Below are positions 30,185 to 40,798 of a stretch of DNA of 64,000 nucleotides, piece after piece. The DNA lies in contig CM074758.1 in assembly GCA_037355855.1 (NCBI GenBank), positions 469,001 to 533,000 on the forward strand. The letters run 5' to 3'. The stretch is from Pseudo-nitzschia pungens. Taxonomy: Eukaryota > Bacillariophyta > Bacillariophyceae > Bacillariales > Bacillariaceae. A model generated the notes under the pieces. That model saw nothing but the letters and a program-made list of their open reading frames with translations. It was not told where the DNA came from and ran no database searches. Each line of letters begins with the position of its first letter. Within the stretch, counting starts at the first letter, position 1. A program made the position numbers and the translations under genes.

Positions 30185-31600
30185 ATGACAAAGAGGCAGC
30201 GAGGAGCAGGAGCCGGAGCAGGAGCAGGAGCCGGAGCAATCACGCGAAAGCGATCCCTGTCTCCGCCCCGCTCCAGGAAGGAAAAGGGCGATCACGATCA
30301 AGCAACACGGGAACAGCAATCGCAGCAACCTCAACCACAAATGCGGCTCTACCACGGAGTCTGCCCCGATGTTTCCAACCGGTACCGCAAGCTCGGAGAC
30401 GGACGCATCGGTGCCGGAACCTACGGGGTCGTCTACAAGGCCAGGGATCAATGGAAGAATCACTCAAACCACCATACCAACACCAACACCAACAGCAAAG
30501 CCACGAATCCCATCGTGGCCCTGAAAAAGTGCTACGCCCACCACGAGGCCTCGGACGGATTTCCGATCACCACCCTCCGGGAGATCCACGCGCTGCGGAC
30601 CTGCGCGGGACACCCCAACATTGTCCGATTGCTGGAGGTCTGCCGGAGCAAATCCAAATCCAAGACCGGCGTTGGAGACAACGGAAGCATTGGTGCAAGC
30701 ATCGGCCAGAGCACCGGCAGTGTCTTTTTGGTCTTTGAGCACTGCGATTCCGACCTGGCCCGGATCCTGGACCAGCACCACGAGCGGCGCCAAGAGCAAA
30801 AGCAGAAACAGAGCCGCAAGCGCTCGCTCCCGGCTTCCCCCTTTTCGTTGGCGCAGACGAAAACGCTGTCGGTCCACCTCTTGCGGGCCCTGCGGTGCTG
30901 CCACGACCACGGGATTCTGCACCGGGACGTCAAGCCGAGCAACCTGCTCTACCACCGGGCCTCCCAGAGCCTCAAGCTGTGCGATTTCGGCCTGTCCCGG
31001 ACCGTCGCTGCTGGAAGGAGGAGTGGGAGCTCGCGGTCCGGGATCATCGAAAACGAGGACAACGATCACGGTTATGGTTGTGGCAATGGCTATGGCTATG
31101 GCAATGACGAGGAATACGACTGCGACTGCGACGGAACCAATACCCGCAGGATGACGCCCAACGTGGTCTCGTTGTGGTACCGGGCTCCCGAGCTTCTCCT
31201 TCCGGCGTTTCGGTCCCGCAACCATCACCACGGCAAGCAGCAATTCCACCGCTATTCTTTCCCCATCGATCTGTGGGCCGCCGGATGCGTGATTGCCGAG
31301 CTGCTGGGGGGTTGCCCCCTGCTAGACGGAACCTCCGAAACGGACCAGATCACCAAGCTCGTGGCCACCCTGGGTCCCCTCCCGCCGGACCTGTACGATT
31401 GCCCGGCGCCGCATCCCGGAAGCGGCGGCGAGTCTCACGAGCCGCTGCCGCTGTGGGACCGCTTTCAGGACGCGCTGCCTAGCAGTGGCCTGTCACTCCT
31501 GACACATCTGTTGGACTGCGATCCCTCCCGGCGGTGGACGGCGAAACGGGCATTGGGATCGCCGTTTTGGGAGGGAGCCGCGGAGACGGTCGAACTCTGA
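30185..31600 (+). CDS. Cyclin-dependent kinase, CDK10/CDK11-like
   Basis: 471 residues from ATG 30185, no intron needed. N-terminal 60 residues are low complexity (Gly/Ala repeat, KRSLSPPRSRK basic stretch, possibly nuclear). Kinase domain about 65-465: G-loop GAGTYG (76-81), VALKK lysine (113-114), cyclin-contact helix GFPITTLREI (125-134), HRDVKPSN (246-253), DFG (267-269), activation segment TPNVVSLWYRAPE (324-336). GFPIT.LREI and the TP.VV..WYRAPE string place it with CDK10/CDK11-type transcription and splicing kinases rather than cell-cycle CDKs. Odd features: about 25-residue inserts after the PSTAIRE-like helix (near 152-178) and before HRD, and a roughly 45-residue Gly/Tyr/Asp-rich insert between DFG and TP, which makes the activation loop unusually long. 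All catalytic residues are present. Confidence 0.9.
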   Translation: MTKRQRGAGAGAGAGAGAITRKRSLSPPRSRKEKGDHDQATREQQSQQPQPQMRLYHGVCPDVSNRYRKLGDGRIGAGTYGVVYKARDQWKNHSNHHTNTNTNSKATNPIVALKKCYAHHEASDGFPITTLREIHALRTCAGHPNIVRLLEVCRSKSKSKTGVGDNGSIGASIGQSTGSVFLVFEHCDSDLARILDQHHERRQEQKQKQSRKRSLPASPFSLAQTKTLSVHLLRALRCCHDHGILHRDVKPSNLLYHRASQSLKLCDFGLSRTVAAGRRSGSSRSGIIENEDNDHGYGCGNGYGYGNDEEYDCDCDGTNTRRMTPNVVSLWYRAPELLLPAFRSRNHHHGKQQFHRYSFPIDLWAAGCVIAELLGGCPLLDGTSETDQITKLVATLGPLPPDLYDCPAPHPGSGGESHEPLPLWDRFQDALPSSGLSLLTHLLDCDPSRRWTAKRALGSPFWEGAAETVEL

Positions 31601-32323
31601 GAAAAAAGGAAGGGAAGGGAAGGGAAGGAAGGGAACAACGAACAAACGAACAAACGGAACGCGGAGTTGAATATTGGTTCGGAGTGATTGGATGGTCCGA
31701 CGGTCGTCTCGCCATGCGTTACGGGAATGGTCGTTGTGGCACGCCGCAGCGCAACACGGTACCCCAGGGGTGTCCACCGGAGCGCAACGCAGCGACGATC
31801 TTGTCCGGTGCCTAACCGTGCCCCGTCGGCACAAACAAAGAAACAAACAAAGAAACAAACAAACACAGAAACGAACCAAACAAAACCGGGGTTTCCGCGG
31901 TCGGATGCGACCGGGAGTGCGGTGTGGTGTCGATCGACATCCAACGAATCCATACATCCTCTCGGGTCCGGTTCGTCCGGTCCATTCGTTGTCTACCGAA
32001 CTCACACCAAGCTGGGCGAAAGCAACGCCCGTACCGTGTTTGATCCGATCCGATCCTGTCCTTTCCGATTCGGTTCGACCTTCCATTGGGACGATGGATT
32101 CCGAGCGGAACTAGCGATCTTTGAGAGCGTCACCGTGTCTTGAGCACTGCGACCTCGCCCAATACGGCAGTTGGGCACTGCCCCGAACCAGTACAGAAAG
32201 TTATATCCTTCGACAAACGATATTTTTTGTAGACATTATGTGCACAATGGAATTGTAGTATAAATAGTAGTTACGGAATAATACGCGAGGTATTTAGTTT
32301 TCGGCCTTGAGCACCTTCTTCAC
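31601..32323. other. Intergenic, between CDK-like gene and BspA-like fragment
   Basis: Contains (GGAAG)n-like tract after the CDK stop (31606-31640), an (ACAAAGAA)n-like tract at 31830-31885 and no supported gene. Confidence 0.5.
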
Positions 32324-32980
32324 TCACGCTGACTTGATCCTATTATTTTTTTCTGCCATTTTGCTCTGCTTCTTCTGCTGCTTCTTCTGCTTCTTGGTGG
32401 TAGGGGAATCGGATGGTGATGGTGTATCGGATGGTGAGACGGGTGGGGATCCAGATGGGGATTCGGATGCGGAATCCGATGGATTTGGGGATGGGGATTC
32501 GGATAATGAGGATGTGGATGGGAAATCCGTTGGAGCAAACGATGGGGATTCCGTAAGAGCAAGGCAGTCATCTGTAACATTCTGACACCATGGTCCCTCT
32601 CGCGGTTGAGCCACTTGAATCGGGCATCCAGAGGAAACGAACATGTTGTCAACATGTACGTTATCGTTGGTCTTCCGAGCCCATGTGCCAAGGCATTGGT
32701 TGAATTGCCTTGCATTACAAAACATGCAACGCATGCTTTCTACATTGGATACGTCCCATCCATCGAGAGATTGGTTAAAATGATATGCGAAGGAAAACAC
32801 AAATTCCATGTTTGTAACTTGGGATACATTCCATCCACCAACATGCCGAGGTGGGAACGTGCTCCGTTGCTAAAAGTCTTTGTTCCAACAGTGGAAACTA
32901 ATGGTCGTCTCGTGTCTCGCCTCTGGTCTCTTCTCCTTATCCCTCAGACTATTGCTATGCAATGATAAATTCGTGCTCAT
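32324..32980 (-). pseudogene. BspA/DUF285-type surface-protein fragment with in-frame TAG
   Basis: Reading from ATG 32980, the frame has an in-frame TAG at 32872-32870 and is then open to the stop at 32324. After the TAG come two repeat units of the BspA-like (DUF285) type, GGWNVSQVTNMEFVFSFAYHF-like and LDGWDVSNVESMRCMFC with FNQ spacers. A short Cys-containing link (CQNVTDDC) follows, then a Ser/Pro/Asp-rich stalk (SPSPNPSDSASESPSGSPP) and a Lys-rich tail. Such proteins usually have many 25-residue repeats; only about two remain. TTTTAG could alternatively be a splice acceptor, making this a last exon with upstream exons not seen, but no upstream repeats were found. Probably a decayed gene end. 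Confidence 0.6.
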
Positions 32981-34001
32981 TCGTTGGGTAAGTTCTTGCG
33001 AGTACGATGAATACGAGTAAGGTTACGTTCCTTGGGGGTACGAGCGTTTTCCTCCAGTTGTGGATTATGGAAGAAGTGTGCGCACGAAAATCCGAAATTG
33101 GTCTGATCTTCCAAGTCGTGGGTCAGGTCAGATGGGAGTTACGAACTCCTAAGTAAATTATGGTTGGACGTAGAGCTAATTTACCTCTAGTAGGTGGAAT
33201 GTTGGACTCATAACCTCCAAAATGTAAAACATGCTCTTTTGATATTCAATCAAAATAATATTGATTGAAAAAGCTAAAAAGTATGAAGTAGTTTTTTGTA
33301 GGGAAACAGGTCTACCGATATGATGGCACGTGTTCTGCTCTTTGAAGTAAGCCTTATTAACATCACATCATGTGTCATTTTTTTGTTCTCGTTGCATCCT
33401 CAATCCTGTTGTGCGTGTCGATTGTTAATACAGTACGAAGATTGGAAGCAAGGTGTTGCGTGAGAGAATCTTCTACCGGTACTCTTGTTTTCCCAATCAC
33501 AACAAATTCAACTACCAGTAACTTGCTGTAAGATTACTTCTACTTCGTAACCTTACGTCGTGCTTTGTTTCTCGAACACATGTTCTCTGACTGGACAAGA
33601 GCAGTCCCCGAGACCTCCATCCATTGTGTCACGCACCGAATGGTAACCTTGCGGACTCGAGACTTGTGTTGTCCCAAGCGGTCTAGAATGCCATATCCAT
33701 CCTTCCGTTTGTTCTGAGAGGGATCCTACCCTGCAGCAAGCGGATTGTATCATCACCACACCACTCTCGAATAGCTCCTCCTCCTCCTGCTACACAGTCG
33801 CCATCATTCGTGGCATTGCCGTAACGACGAGTCCGGTCGCTTTTCATCCCTAGCGGTAGCGGCAGCGGTACTTGCAATCACACGCATCGGTTTTTCCTTG
33901 TCAGTGTGTACGTTTCGACCATCCGCATTCTACGAACCAATAAACGAACCGATACACCAACCAACACATTCATCAACAACTACAACAGGAACAGGAGTAG
34001 C
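32981..34001. other. Intergenic, no gene supported
   Basis: Spacer with GTAAGGTTAC words (33017; reverse form 33547). At 33125-33225 nested short inverted repeats occur (GGAGTTACGAACTCC; GAGCTAATTTACCTC). Nothing coding recognised. Confidence 0.5.
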
Positions 34002-35402
34002 ATGCGCCTGAACCGCACCGCCCGAGTGGGTTGGTTCTACGTATTCCTCGTGGTGGTCTTTCTCGAATTCACCTTCCGCAATCAAAAAAGGCTGTCGTCG
34101 CTCCGATGTCTCCGCCCGAGTGCTGCTCCGCAAGTCGCCGAACACGAGGACGGCGGCGATGACAATTACAATAGCGACAGCAACACACAAGACAAACCGT
34201 CTCGTCGTCCACGTCCCTTTGATCCCGATCTGGAACTGGCGGACGACAACAAAGACTACAACGGCGATACATATACATATTCATACCTCACCAACGACGG
34301 CGTGGTTCGCTTCCGCAACGGCGATGCCCTCGAGCTCGGCAGGCTGCAGGGAAAGGGAGGGATCACCTACGCATTTCGCGCGCTGTGGCATTCTCCAACC
34401 TTTCAGCAGGACCACCACGAACACCAACACCAACACCAACACGGCGATGACCAGGACGTCCATCCCAAAAGAGTCATTGCCAAGATCGATCCCGACGGAG
34501 ATATGATGTACTCGCACATGGAGGTGGACATCTTTGCCAAGCTGCTCGAGGCCCCGAGCATTCCCAACATTCCGGCCGTTCATTTTGCGGTCCGGTCCGC
34601 GCCCAATCCGTTCTGGAATGCCACACATTTGGAAGAAATGGGCGTCAACGCCGACCGGACCCGCCGTCTCTTGAAGGCACGGCGCGTCGCGTTCCTGGTC
34701 ATGGAGTGCCTCGACACGGAAGCGAGCAAGCGCGCGGAAACCGTACCGGAAATCCGCAAACTGATCCGATCCCTCCTGGAGACGATGCGGTTTGCCCACT
34801 CGAGGAACGTGATGCATCGGGACCTGCACAACTCGAACTATTTCTGGGACGGTGAGCGGGTCTCGCTCTTTGACTGGAACATGGCGGAAGTGTACGTGCC
34901 CGGCAGGGTCCGTGTGTACCACGACAATGCCCCGGAGGGACTCTTTCCTCCGGAAGCCCGGGACAATTCGTCGGCCATTCACACCTCGGTACACGCGTAC
35001 GATGTGTACACGATCGGCAAGCTGCTGCGGGGACTGGCCAAGGGCGGCTGCTGCGGGAGCTGGGAGGACTTTAAGAAGGACCACCGCCGGTACAACTCGG
35101 GCAAGAACACGGACAAGGACAGCAAGAACAGGGACGAGAAAAACGACGGAAGCATCGACAACGAAACGGAACGGGACGAGACCAATACGGACCGGCGCCA
35201 CTTGCGAGAGCTCCGAGACAAGGACGAAAAGTTGGCGAGGCGAAAGGAGCGGGCCCTCTTGTATGACCTGGCAATGTACATGATGACCCCCGATCCCTAC
35301 CAGCGGCCCGATACGACCAAGGCGCTGGGGCATCCCTTTTTTGCTATGGGAGACGACGACGACGACGACGACGCAGGGCAAGGCAGACACATGAAGGAAT
35401 GA
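34002..35402 (+). CDS. Membrane-anchored atypical protein kinase (HRDL / DWN)
   Basis: 466 residues from ATG 34002 (the frame extends upstream but without ATG). MRLNRTARVGWFYVFLVVVF predicts a type II signal anchor at 10-26. A disordered acidic and His/Gln-rich stretch follows, then a kinase-like domain from about 105. It has a glycine-rich LQGKGGITYAF (115-125), a beta-3 lysine in VIAKI (161), an alphaC-type EVDIFAKLL, HRDLHNSN (272-279) and DWN (291-293) in place of DFG. The DW and following MAEVYVPGR echo casein kinase 2 (DWGLAEFYHPG), so a distant CK2-like relationship is possible. Catalytic Lys, Asp, Asn and metal-binding Asp are all kept, so activity is plausible. The APE region is degenerate (YHDNAPEGLFPPE). 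A Lys/Asp-rich insert (360-415) lies in the C-lobe. Lumenal or extracellular orientation of the kinase domain is inferred from the anchor. Confidence 0.75.
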   Translation: MRLNRTARVGWFYVFLVVVFLEFTFRNQKRLSSLRCLRPSAAPQVAEHEDGGDDNYNSDSNTQDKPSRRPRPFDPDLELADDNKDYNGDTYTYSYLTNDGVVRFRNGDALELGRLQGKGGITYAFRALWHSPTFQQDHHEHQHQHQHGDDQDVHPKRVIAKIDPDGDMMYSHMEVDIFAKLLEAPSIPNIPAVHFAVRSAPNPFWNATHLEEMGVNADRTRRLLKARRVAFLVMECLDTEASKRAETVPEIRKLIRSLLETMRFAHSRNVMHRDLHNSNYFWDGERVSLFDWNMAEVYVPGRVRVYHDNAPEGLFPPEARDNSSAIHTSVHAYDVYTIGKLLRGLAKGGCCGSWEDFKKDHRRYNSGKNTDKDSKNRDEKNDGSIDNETERDETNTDRRHLRELRDKDEKLARRKERALLYDLAMYMMTPDPYQRPDTTKALGHPFFAMGDDDDDDDAGQGRHMKE

Positions 35403-35608
35403 AATTAAATTGAAGGAAGGAAGAAATGGGGAACGGTTGGTGGATGCTCCAACGCCGACATTTGTTCCAAGCAGCGGAGCAACGCATGACGGAACAGCAT
35501 AACTAAGTGCAGCGAAGGATTGATTCGATCACTGCAACGGAATTCGGGACCAGCAACGAAAATTGCTTCGACAAGGCCCAGGCGGGTACTGGAAGTCAAT
35601 GGATTGGA

Positions 35609-35642
35609 TCGAATCGAATCGAATCGAATCGAATCGAATCGA
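35609..35642. repeat. (CGAAT)n microsatellite
   Basis: About seven perfect pentamer copies. Confidence 0.9.
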
Positions 35643-38271
35643 TTGCGGCATTCTTTTGTATTGGACAATTTCGTGTCGTGGTCACAAGACTCTCCCGGCT
35701 GCTCTCGATGGGTACTCCCCATCTACCGTCTGTTCTGTACAACATGCGAGACGCGAAGGCAACGCATTGTTCCTGTGCCGTGTTGGCGGTTTTGAGACGG
35801 ATCGTCACGAGGCAGAAAGTTACGGTGTCGAGTGGAACGAAAGAATACATGGGCGTGTAGCCAAACGGCGATCTGCATCAAACAATAATAATGGTACTGA
35901 TATGGGGGTGCCTTTCTTCATTGATGCCCGAGATGCGGACAACGTGATCCATTGGTTCTGCGTCGCAACTCAATTCTCCTAATGGTTCGGAACGAATCGT
36001 GCAGAGTAGTGAGAGACATACTAGAGCGAACGAGCACTATATCAAGACCTCGCAAGGGTGCTTCAGAGGAAAATAAAAAAAATAATGAAACAATAGCCCA
36101 GCAACACTATTTGCAGTAAGAAAATCATTGCTTCTTTTTTCTGCACACAAGTCTAGGACAACGGAGTCCGTTGGTTTGACGATGGATCAGCAATGGTTGG
36201 CGAACAAGCATTGTTTTGAGCGCTTTCGAGTGCGGCGATCAATTCCAATGGAACAAAACCAAACGAAACGAAGCGAAACATTAATGTAGAACCACCATCA
36301 GATGCAAGCGATCAAACCACGCCAAGATGTTGATACCTCGCGCCGCAATTCGTGGAGAAAGGGGTGGAACTGCTCGATCTCCTTCGAGAAAAGATTGAGT
36401 CAATCGGTCGTTTTGACGGGAGGAAGAGTTTCCTTGCTTGCTTGCTTTCGTGTTACGAACAAGGCGGTCCCCGTCCATCTTCATCGATCGGGTGACTAAC
36501 GATTGATTCGTGGCCTCCACACTCGCTCCAAACGACACGGGGGCAAACGCGTACGCAGCTTCGTGAAAAACGACACCGAGGGGATCGAGATCGACAACGA
36601 GACCACTTCGTACCAAGAAGAAGAGTGCAGAAAAGCGGTGGCATTCGGAAAAGCAACAATGGTTGCTCCGGCAGCGCGCAAGCGGGTGCTCCTCCGTGTA
36701 TCGGATCGGTAACGAGAATCCTTTCGTACTCAACAAATAACGAGTCCGTTACGACAAGTCTCTACCCGCTGGAGCTCCCGATGGAAAAGTGCTCACCTAT
36801 CGTTTGTATTCGAGACGCGGACGCAATCCATCCATATCTTGTGCGTCGTGACTCTGAAGGTTTCGAGGTGAATCGCAGCGGGTGGCGAAGCGAGCACTGC
36901 ATGGAGAGCTCGGAAGTTGCGGATTTTTGAGTGGAGCCGAATAGTAGTTTAGCAACCACCCAAATTTCCTTTCGTCCCCCAAGAACGGGGGCGGTTGATT
37001 ACTAGTCATTCGTCGCGCCTCTGAAAGTTTCGAAATGAAGCGGCACGCAAATGGATAGGGGGTCGGAGACGAGCATTACATGCATCAAGAGCTCGCTTTC
37101 AAGGAAACAAAATACTGAAGCATTATCATTAGCACGGCAACACTACTATTCATTGCATAGTAAACATCATAGTTTCTTTTTTCTATGCACGAGTGACAGG
37201 CGACGCAGTCCATTAAGTACTGGTCCTGGATTGGATTGATTTCAGAATTTCTTTGTGCCCGTGGGAAAAGGCTCTCCCAGCTGCCATAGATGGAAGGCCT
37301 TCGCATCTCGCTCGCATTCGCGAAACGGGCGACGCAACAATTCATTGTTTCTGCGCCTTTCTTGACTCGTTGGGAGTTTCGTGACGGATCGTCACGGGGC
37401 AAGAAGTGGAGGTTTCGAATGGAAGGAAGACTTTAGTAGCCAGCAAAACATCAAACTGCGTCAAGTAGTAATTATATCGTCAACATGTCTGTCATCTTTT
37501 GATGCGCAAGACACGAGGGCGACACAATCCATTGGTTCTGCGTAGCGTCTCGACTCTCCGGATTTTTTGAGACGAAGGAATCGTTGCACGGGTGAAGAGA
37601 TGTTGGGGACGAGCACTTCATCGGCAAGAAAAGCACAGTAGCAACGCTCATTGGATCCTTGATAGCTTTCACACAAGAAAGATCAACGACGCCATCCATC
37701 TATGCATCCATGCATCCATCCACCCATCCATCCATTCGCAGGTTACACGCACATCGTCGCGGTGGGAAATACGAGCACTGCATCGGCCGCTCGAAAGGGT
37801 GGCGTTTGATTCCAAGGAAACGAAAGGAACCAATAATAATCATCATGCGTAGATATCACCCCACAAAAAATGCCACGGGACGAAATCGGTCGTGACTGGT
37901 CGGTTGGTTGCTCCGTTGGTTGGTTGGTCGGTTTGTTTGTGTTGCAAACAATGAGAACATTTTTTTTGCGACGACAAACCCCATTCCCATGATCATCACC
38001 ACCCCCGGCGGGACAGTCACTCGATCACGGATGACTGACTCCTCACTCGCGCTCGTTGTAGTTCTCACAATGTGCGGTAACCGTCGGCAACACAACCAAT
38101 CGCTGTTCCTTCACGAAGAAACTCTCTCTATATATATAATTTACATATGTGTTGTTTCGTCTCTCGTCATCGTTGGCTCTGATCTGGTTGCTGCTTGGGT
38201 GTACACTCGCCATCCATCGTCGCTCGTGGCAAGTGAAGCAACATACCCAACAAGTACAGCATCGAAAGAAA

Positions 38272-38304
38272 ACGAAACGAAACGAAACGAAACGAAACGA
38301 AACA
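38272..38304. repeat. (CGAAA)n microsatellite
   Basis: About six perfect pentamer copies. Confidence 0.9.
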
Positions 38305-38609
38305 TTCGTTTTACAAGAGAGCATCGGGGCTCCCAGTCTGCGCGCTCCTCCCTCTGCAACGCACAGTTTTGTAGACGGCACATCGAATCTCGGTGCCCCG
38401 ATGAATTTGTTTCGTCTCCGTTTTTGGGCAGTTTGCACGACAAGCGATGGTACTACTGTATTGCTCGTCGATTCGTTTCGTTTCGTTCGCAAGTTGTTGC
38501 GAGACAGGAGGAATCGCTTGACGAGCCAGAAGCCGCAAGATTCCAAAAGAGCTCGGTTCGCAAGCAGATTCAGATGAGCTTCTCATTCCAAGAACCGAAC
38601 GCGATGACT

Positions 38610-38712
38610 GGACTCGACTGGACTCGACTTGACTCGATTCGATTCGATTCGATTCGACTCGACTCCAATTGAATCAACTCGAATCAACTCGAATCAATTC
38701 GAATCGAATCGA
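38610..38712. repeat. Mixed (CGACT)/(CGATT)/(CGAAT) pentanucleotide tract
   Basis: Roughly twenty pentamers, switching between related units along the tract, with ATCAACTCGA-type interruptions. Confidence 0.88.
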
Positions 38713-38965
38713 TCACCGACCGCACGACGAGCGTTTGCTCTCGATTTGGTCGCCTCCAACTTTTTGTCGGTGGCGTCCTCCCCGCGGGTGGTATCGACAC
38801 AACGAGTCTCGCAAATGAATGAGTGAGTGAGTGAGTGAGTGAGTGAATGAATGAATTCATCCACCCATTCATCCATCCTCGCTGTGGAATTGCTGGCCGA
38901 TTCCTTCCGAACAGTGGTGGCGCACGCAGTCGGATGTTTTTAAAAATCGTTCGATCGATCTGCGT

Positions 38966-39121
38966 TTATCGATCCGTACATCCGGGATTCTTTGAATTCG
39001 ATCCGTACATCCGGGTGTTTTTGAATTCGATCCGTACATCCGGGTTTTTTTTCAATTTAAAATCGTTCGATCGATCTGCGTCCTTCGATCCGTACATCCG
39101 GGTGTTTTTGAATTCGATCAG
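38966..39121. repeat. 31-bp tandem repeat
   Basis: Four to five copies of a unit containing CGATCCGTACATCCGGG followed by a T-run and GAATT. A CGTTCGATCGATCTGCGT block is repeated at 38947 and 39063. Confidence 0.85.
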
Positions 39122-39272
39122 TACGTAAGGTTAAGGTTACTTCGTATTCAGTAATGTGGATTGGCATTTGGTACACGACTGGAGGAATGATACACGACTG
39201 GAAATATGACACACAACCGAACGTAAGGTGCACGATTGGAACCGCTGTACACGACCGGTTTCCAACGGGACT

Positions 39273-39641
39273 GACTCGACTCGACTCGACTCGACTCGAC
39301 TCGACTCGACTCGACTCGACTCGACTCGACTCGACTCGACTCGACTCGACTCGACTCGACTCGACTCGACTCGACTCGACTCGACTCGACTCGACTCGAC
39401 TCGACTCGACTCGACTCGACTCGACTCGACTCGACTCGACTCGACTCGACTCGACTCGACTCGACTCGACTCGACTCGACTCGACTCGACTCGACTCGAC
39501 TCGACTCGACTCGACTCGACTCGACTCGACTCGACTCGACTCGACTCGACTCGACTCGACTCGACTCGACTCGACTCGACTCGACTCGACTCGACTCGAC
39601 TCGACTCGACTCGACTCGACTCGACTCGACTCGACTCGACT
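39273..39641. repeat. (TCGAC)n pentanucleotide satellite, about 74 pure copies
   Basis: About 369 bp without a visible interruption. Because the unit contains no stop codon in any reading, all six frames stay open and give (VESSR)n or (LDSTR)n. These frames are artefacts of the repeat. Perfect homogeneity implies very recent expansion, or collapse or extension in assembly. Confidence 0.95.
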
Positions 39642-40798
39642 GACCTCGCTGTGGCCCTCCCATACGGGACCCACCCATCGTTTCGACTCACGCGACCCCC
39701 CAAATTTGTGGATTCGACTCCGACTAATACACTCCGTCAAAAGTGACAATACTCGTACCATTCCACACATGCAGACACCCCCCGATTGGAGTATGGATTG
39801 TGGATTGTGGATTGTGGATTGTTGATACTTCTCACGGGAAACTCCGACGAAGTTTGGTGTGTGAATGGGATAACACTTAACACTGAACCTGGGATCTGGG
39901 ATGAGATGACAATCGGAGTCGCGATTCCTCGCCGGTTCGCTGTTCGGGGTCGTGCCAGACCCGACAAACACGATACAGATGTTCGTTCTACTTGGATTAA
40001 TCATCGGTTGGGAATGTAAGTTAAGTCTTACGTGTACAATTCCCAGCACAACAAGCACTAGTTTCATCAATCCAACAAGTGCTGTGACTTGTACGATATT
40101 CCATTGCAATGTTGTTTCCGTCGTTTGTGTGTTCTACGATACGTTACGATACGATGTTACGACTACAAGAATGAACTTACTACCTTATGGGGTGATAAGG
40201 TTTACCGTACTGTTGTTGAATACGAAGTAACCTGCTTAAAATTATCATGACACGCACTATTATTTTGATTGAAACTAAGCGAACCGAGAGCTCTTTATCG
40301 TATTGGTCGCAACGGTAAACACGAGTGATCAAAAGTGTAACACCGAATTGTCTCGTCAATGCTGGAACATCGGCGACCAAACTCTCGATAGTCTCCAAAC
40401 TCGCGGTTCCTACAACGTACAATTAACAGTAAACTACGAAGCAGCAACCTTTCAACCACTAATCACCAATCACCAATCACCAATCATCACCACTATCTCT
40501 CCACTCGACTCCCTAAGATTACCGTAATCTTTAATCTTACTGGTGCAGTTGCAAAACCAAGCAATCATTCGATCACTTCGTACCTCATATTGATTGTTGA
40601 TACTGCATCGTCAATCGCAAGCACAGTGCACAGTCCTACCGGTACCGTACTAGTTCTGGTACGATACGCGAACTCAATCCCACTATTACTACTATTACTA
40701 CTACTAGTAGTGGTAATAACCTTACTATATTCATTGGACCACCACCAAACACCAAACGACGAGATTCATTCCATTATTGCATTGTATTGCATTGCACG
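39642..40798. other. Intergenic, upstream of the armadillo-type gene
   Basis: No gene supported. Contains (GTGGATT)-type repeats near 39795-39822, a CACCAATCAC repeat near 40460-40490, and GTACCGGTAC/ACTACT-rich stretches near 40635-40720. Confidence 0.5.

Larger units (their letters stand above)
35403..38900. repeat. Gene-poor region of diverged tandem duplications and microsatellites
   Basis: No supported gene in 3.5 kb. Two long units at about 35690-36165 and 37125-37680 share ordered blocks. These include CTCTCCC(G/A)GCTGC, GCAACGCATTGTT / GCAACAATTCATTGTT, GACGGATCGTCACG(A/G)GGCA, a TCGA(A/G)TGGAA block, ATCCATTGGTTCTGCGT and GAGCACT. Partial units occur near 36760-37115 and 37745-37830 (GAGCACTGCAT, TTTCAAGGAAAC / TTCCAAGGAAAC). 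Pentanucleotide tracts lie within (listed separately). A (TGAG)n/(TGAA)n tract is at 38817-38856. Confidence 0.6.

Noticed and set aside
29908..30738. 276-residue plus-strand frame overlapping the CDK start
   Set aside because: Out of frame with the kinase, low-complexity Arg/Ser/His-rich; the kinase frame has clear motifs.
33190..33225. tRNA-Met-like anticodon arm (GTTGGACTCATAACCTCC)
   Set aside because: No matching acceptor, D and T arms; the loop would have extra bases.
39057..40109. Long open frames of (VESSR)n and (LDSTR)n on both strands
   Set aside because: They are produced by the stop-free TCGAC pentamer; non-repeat ends are short and unrelated.
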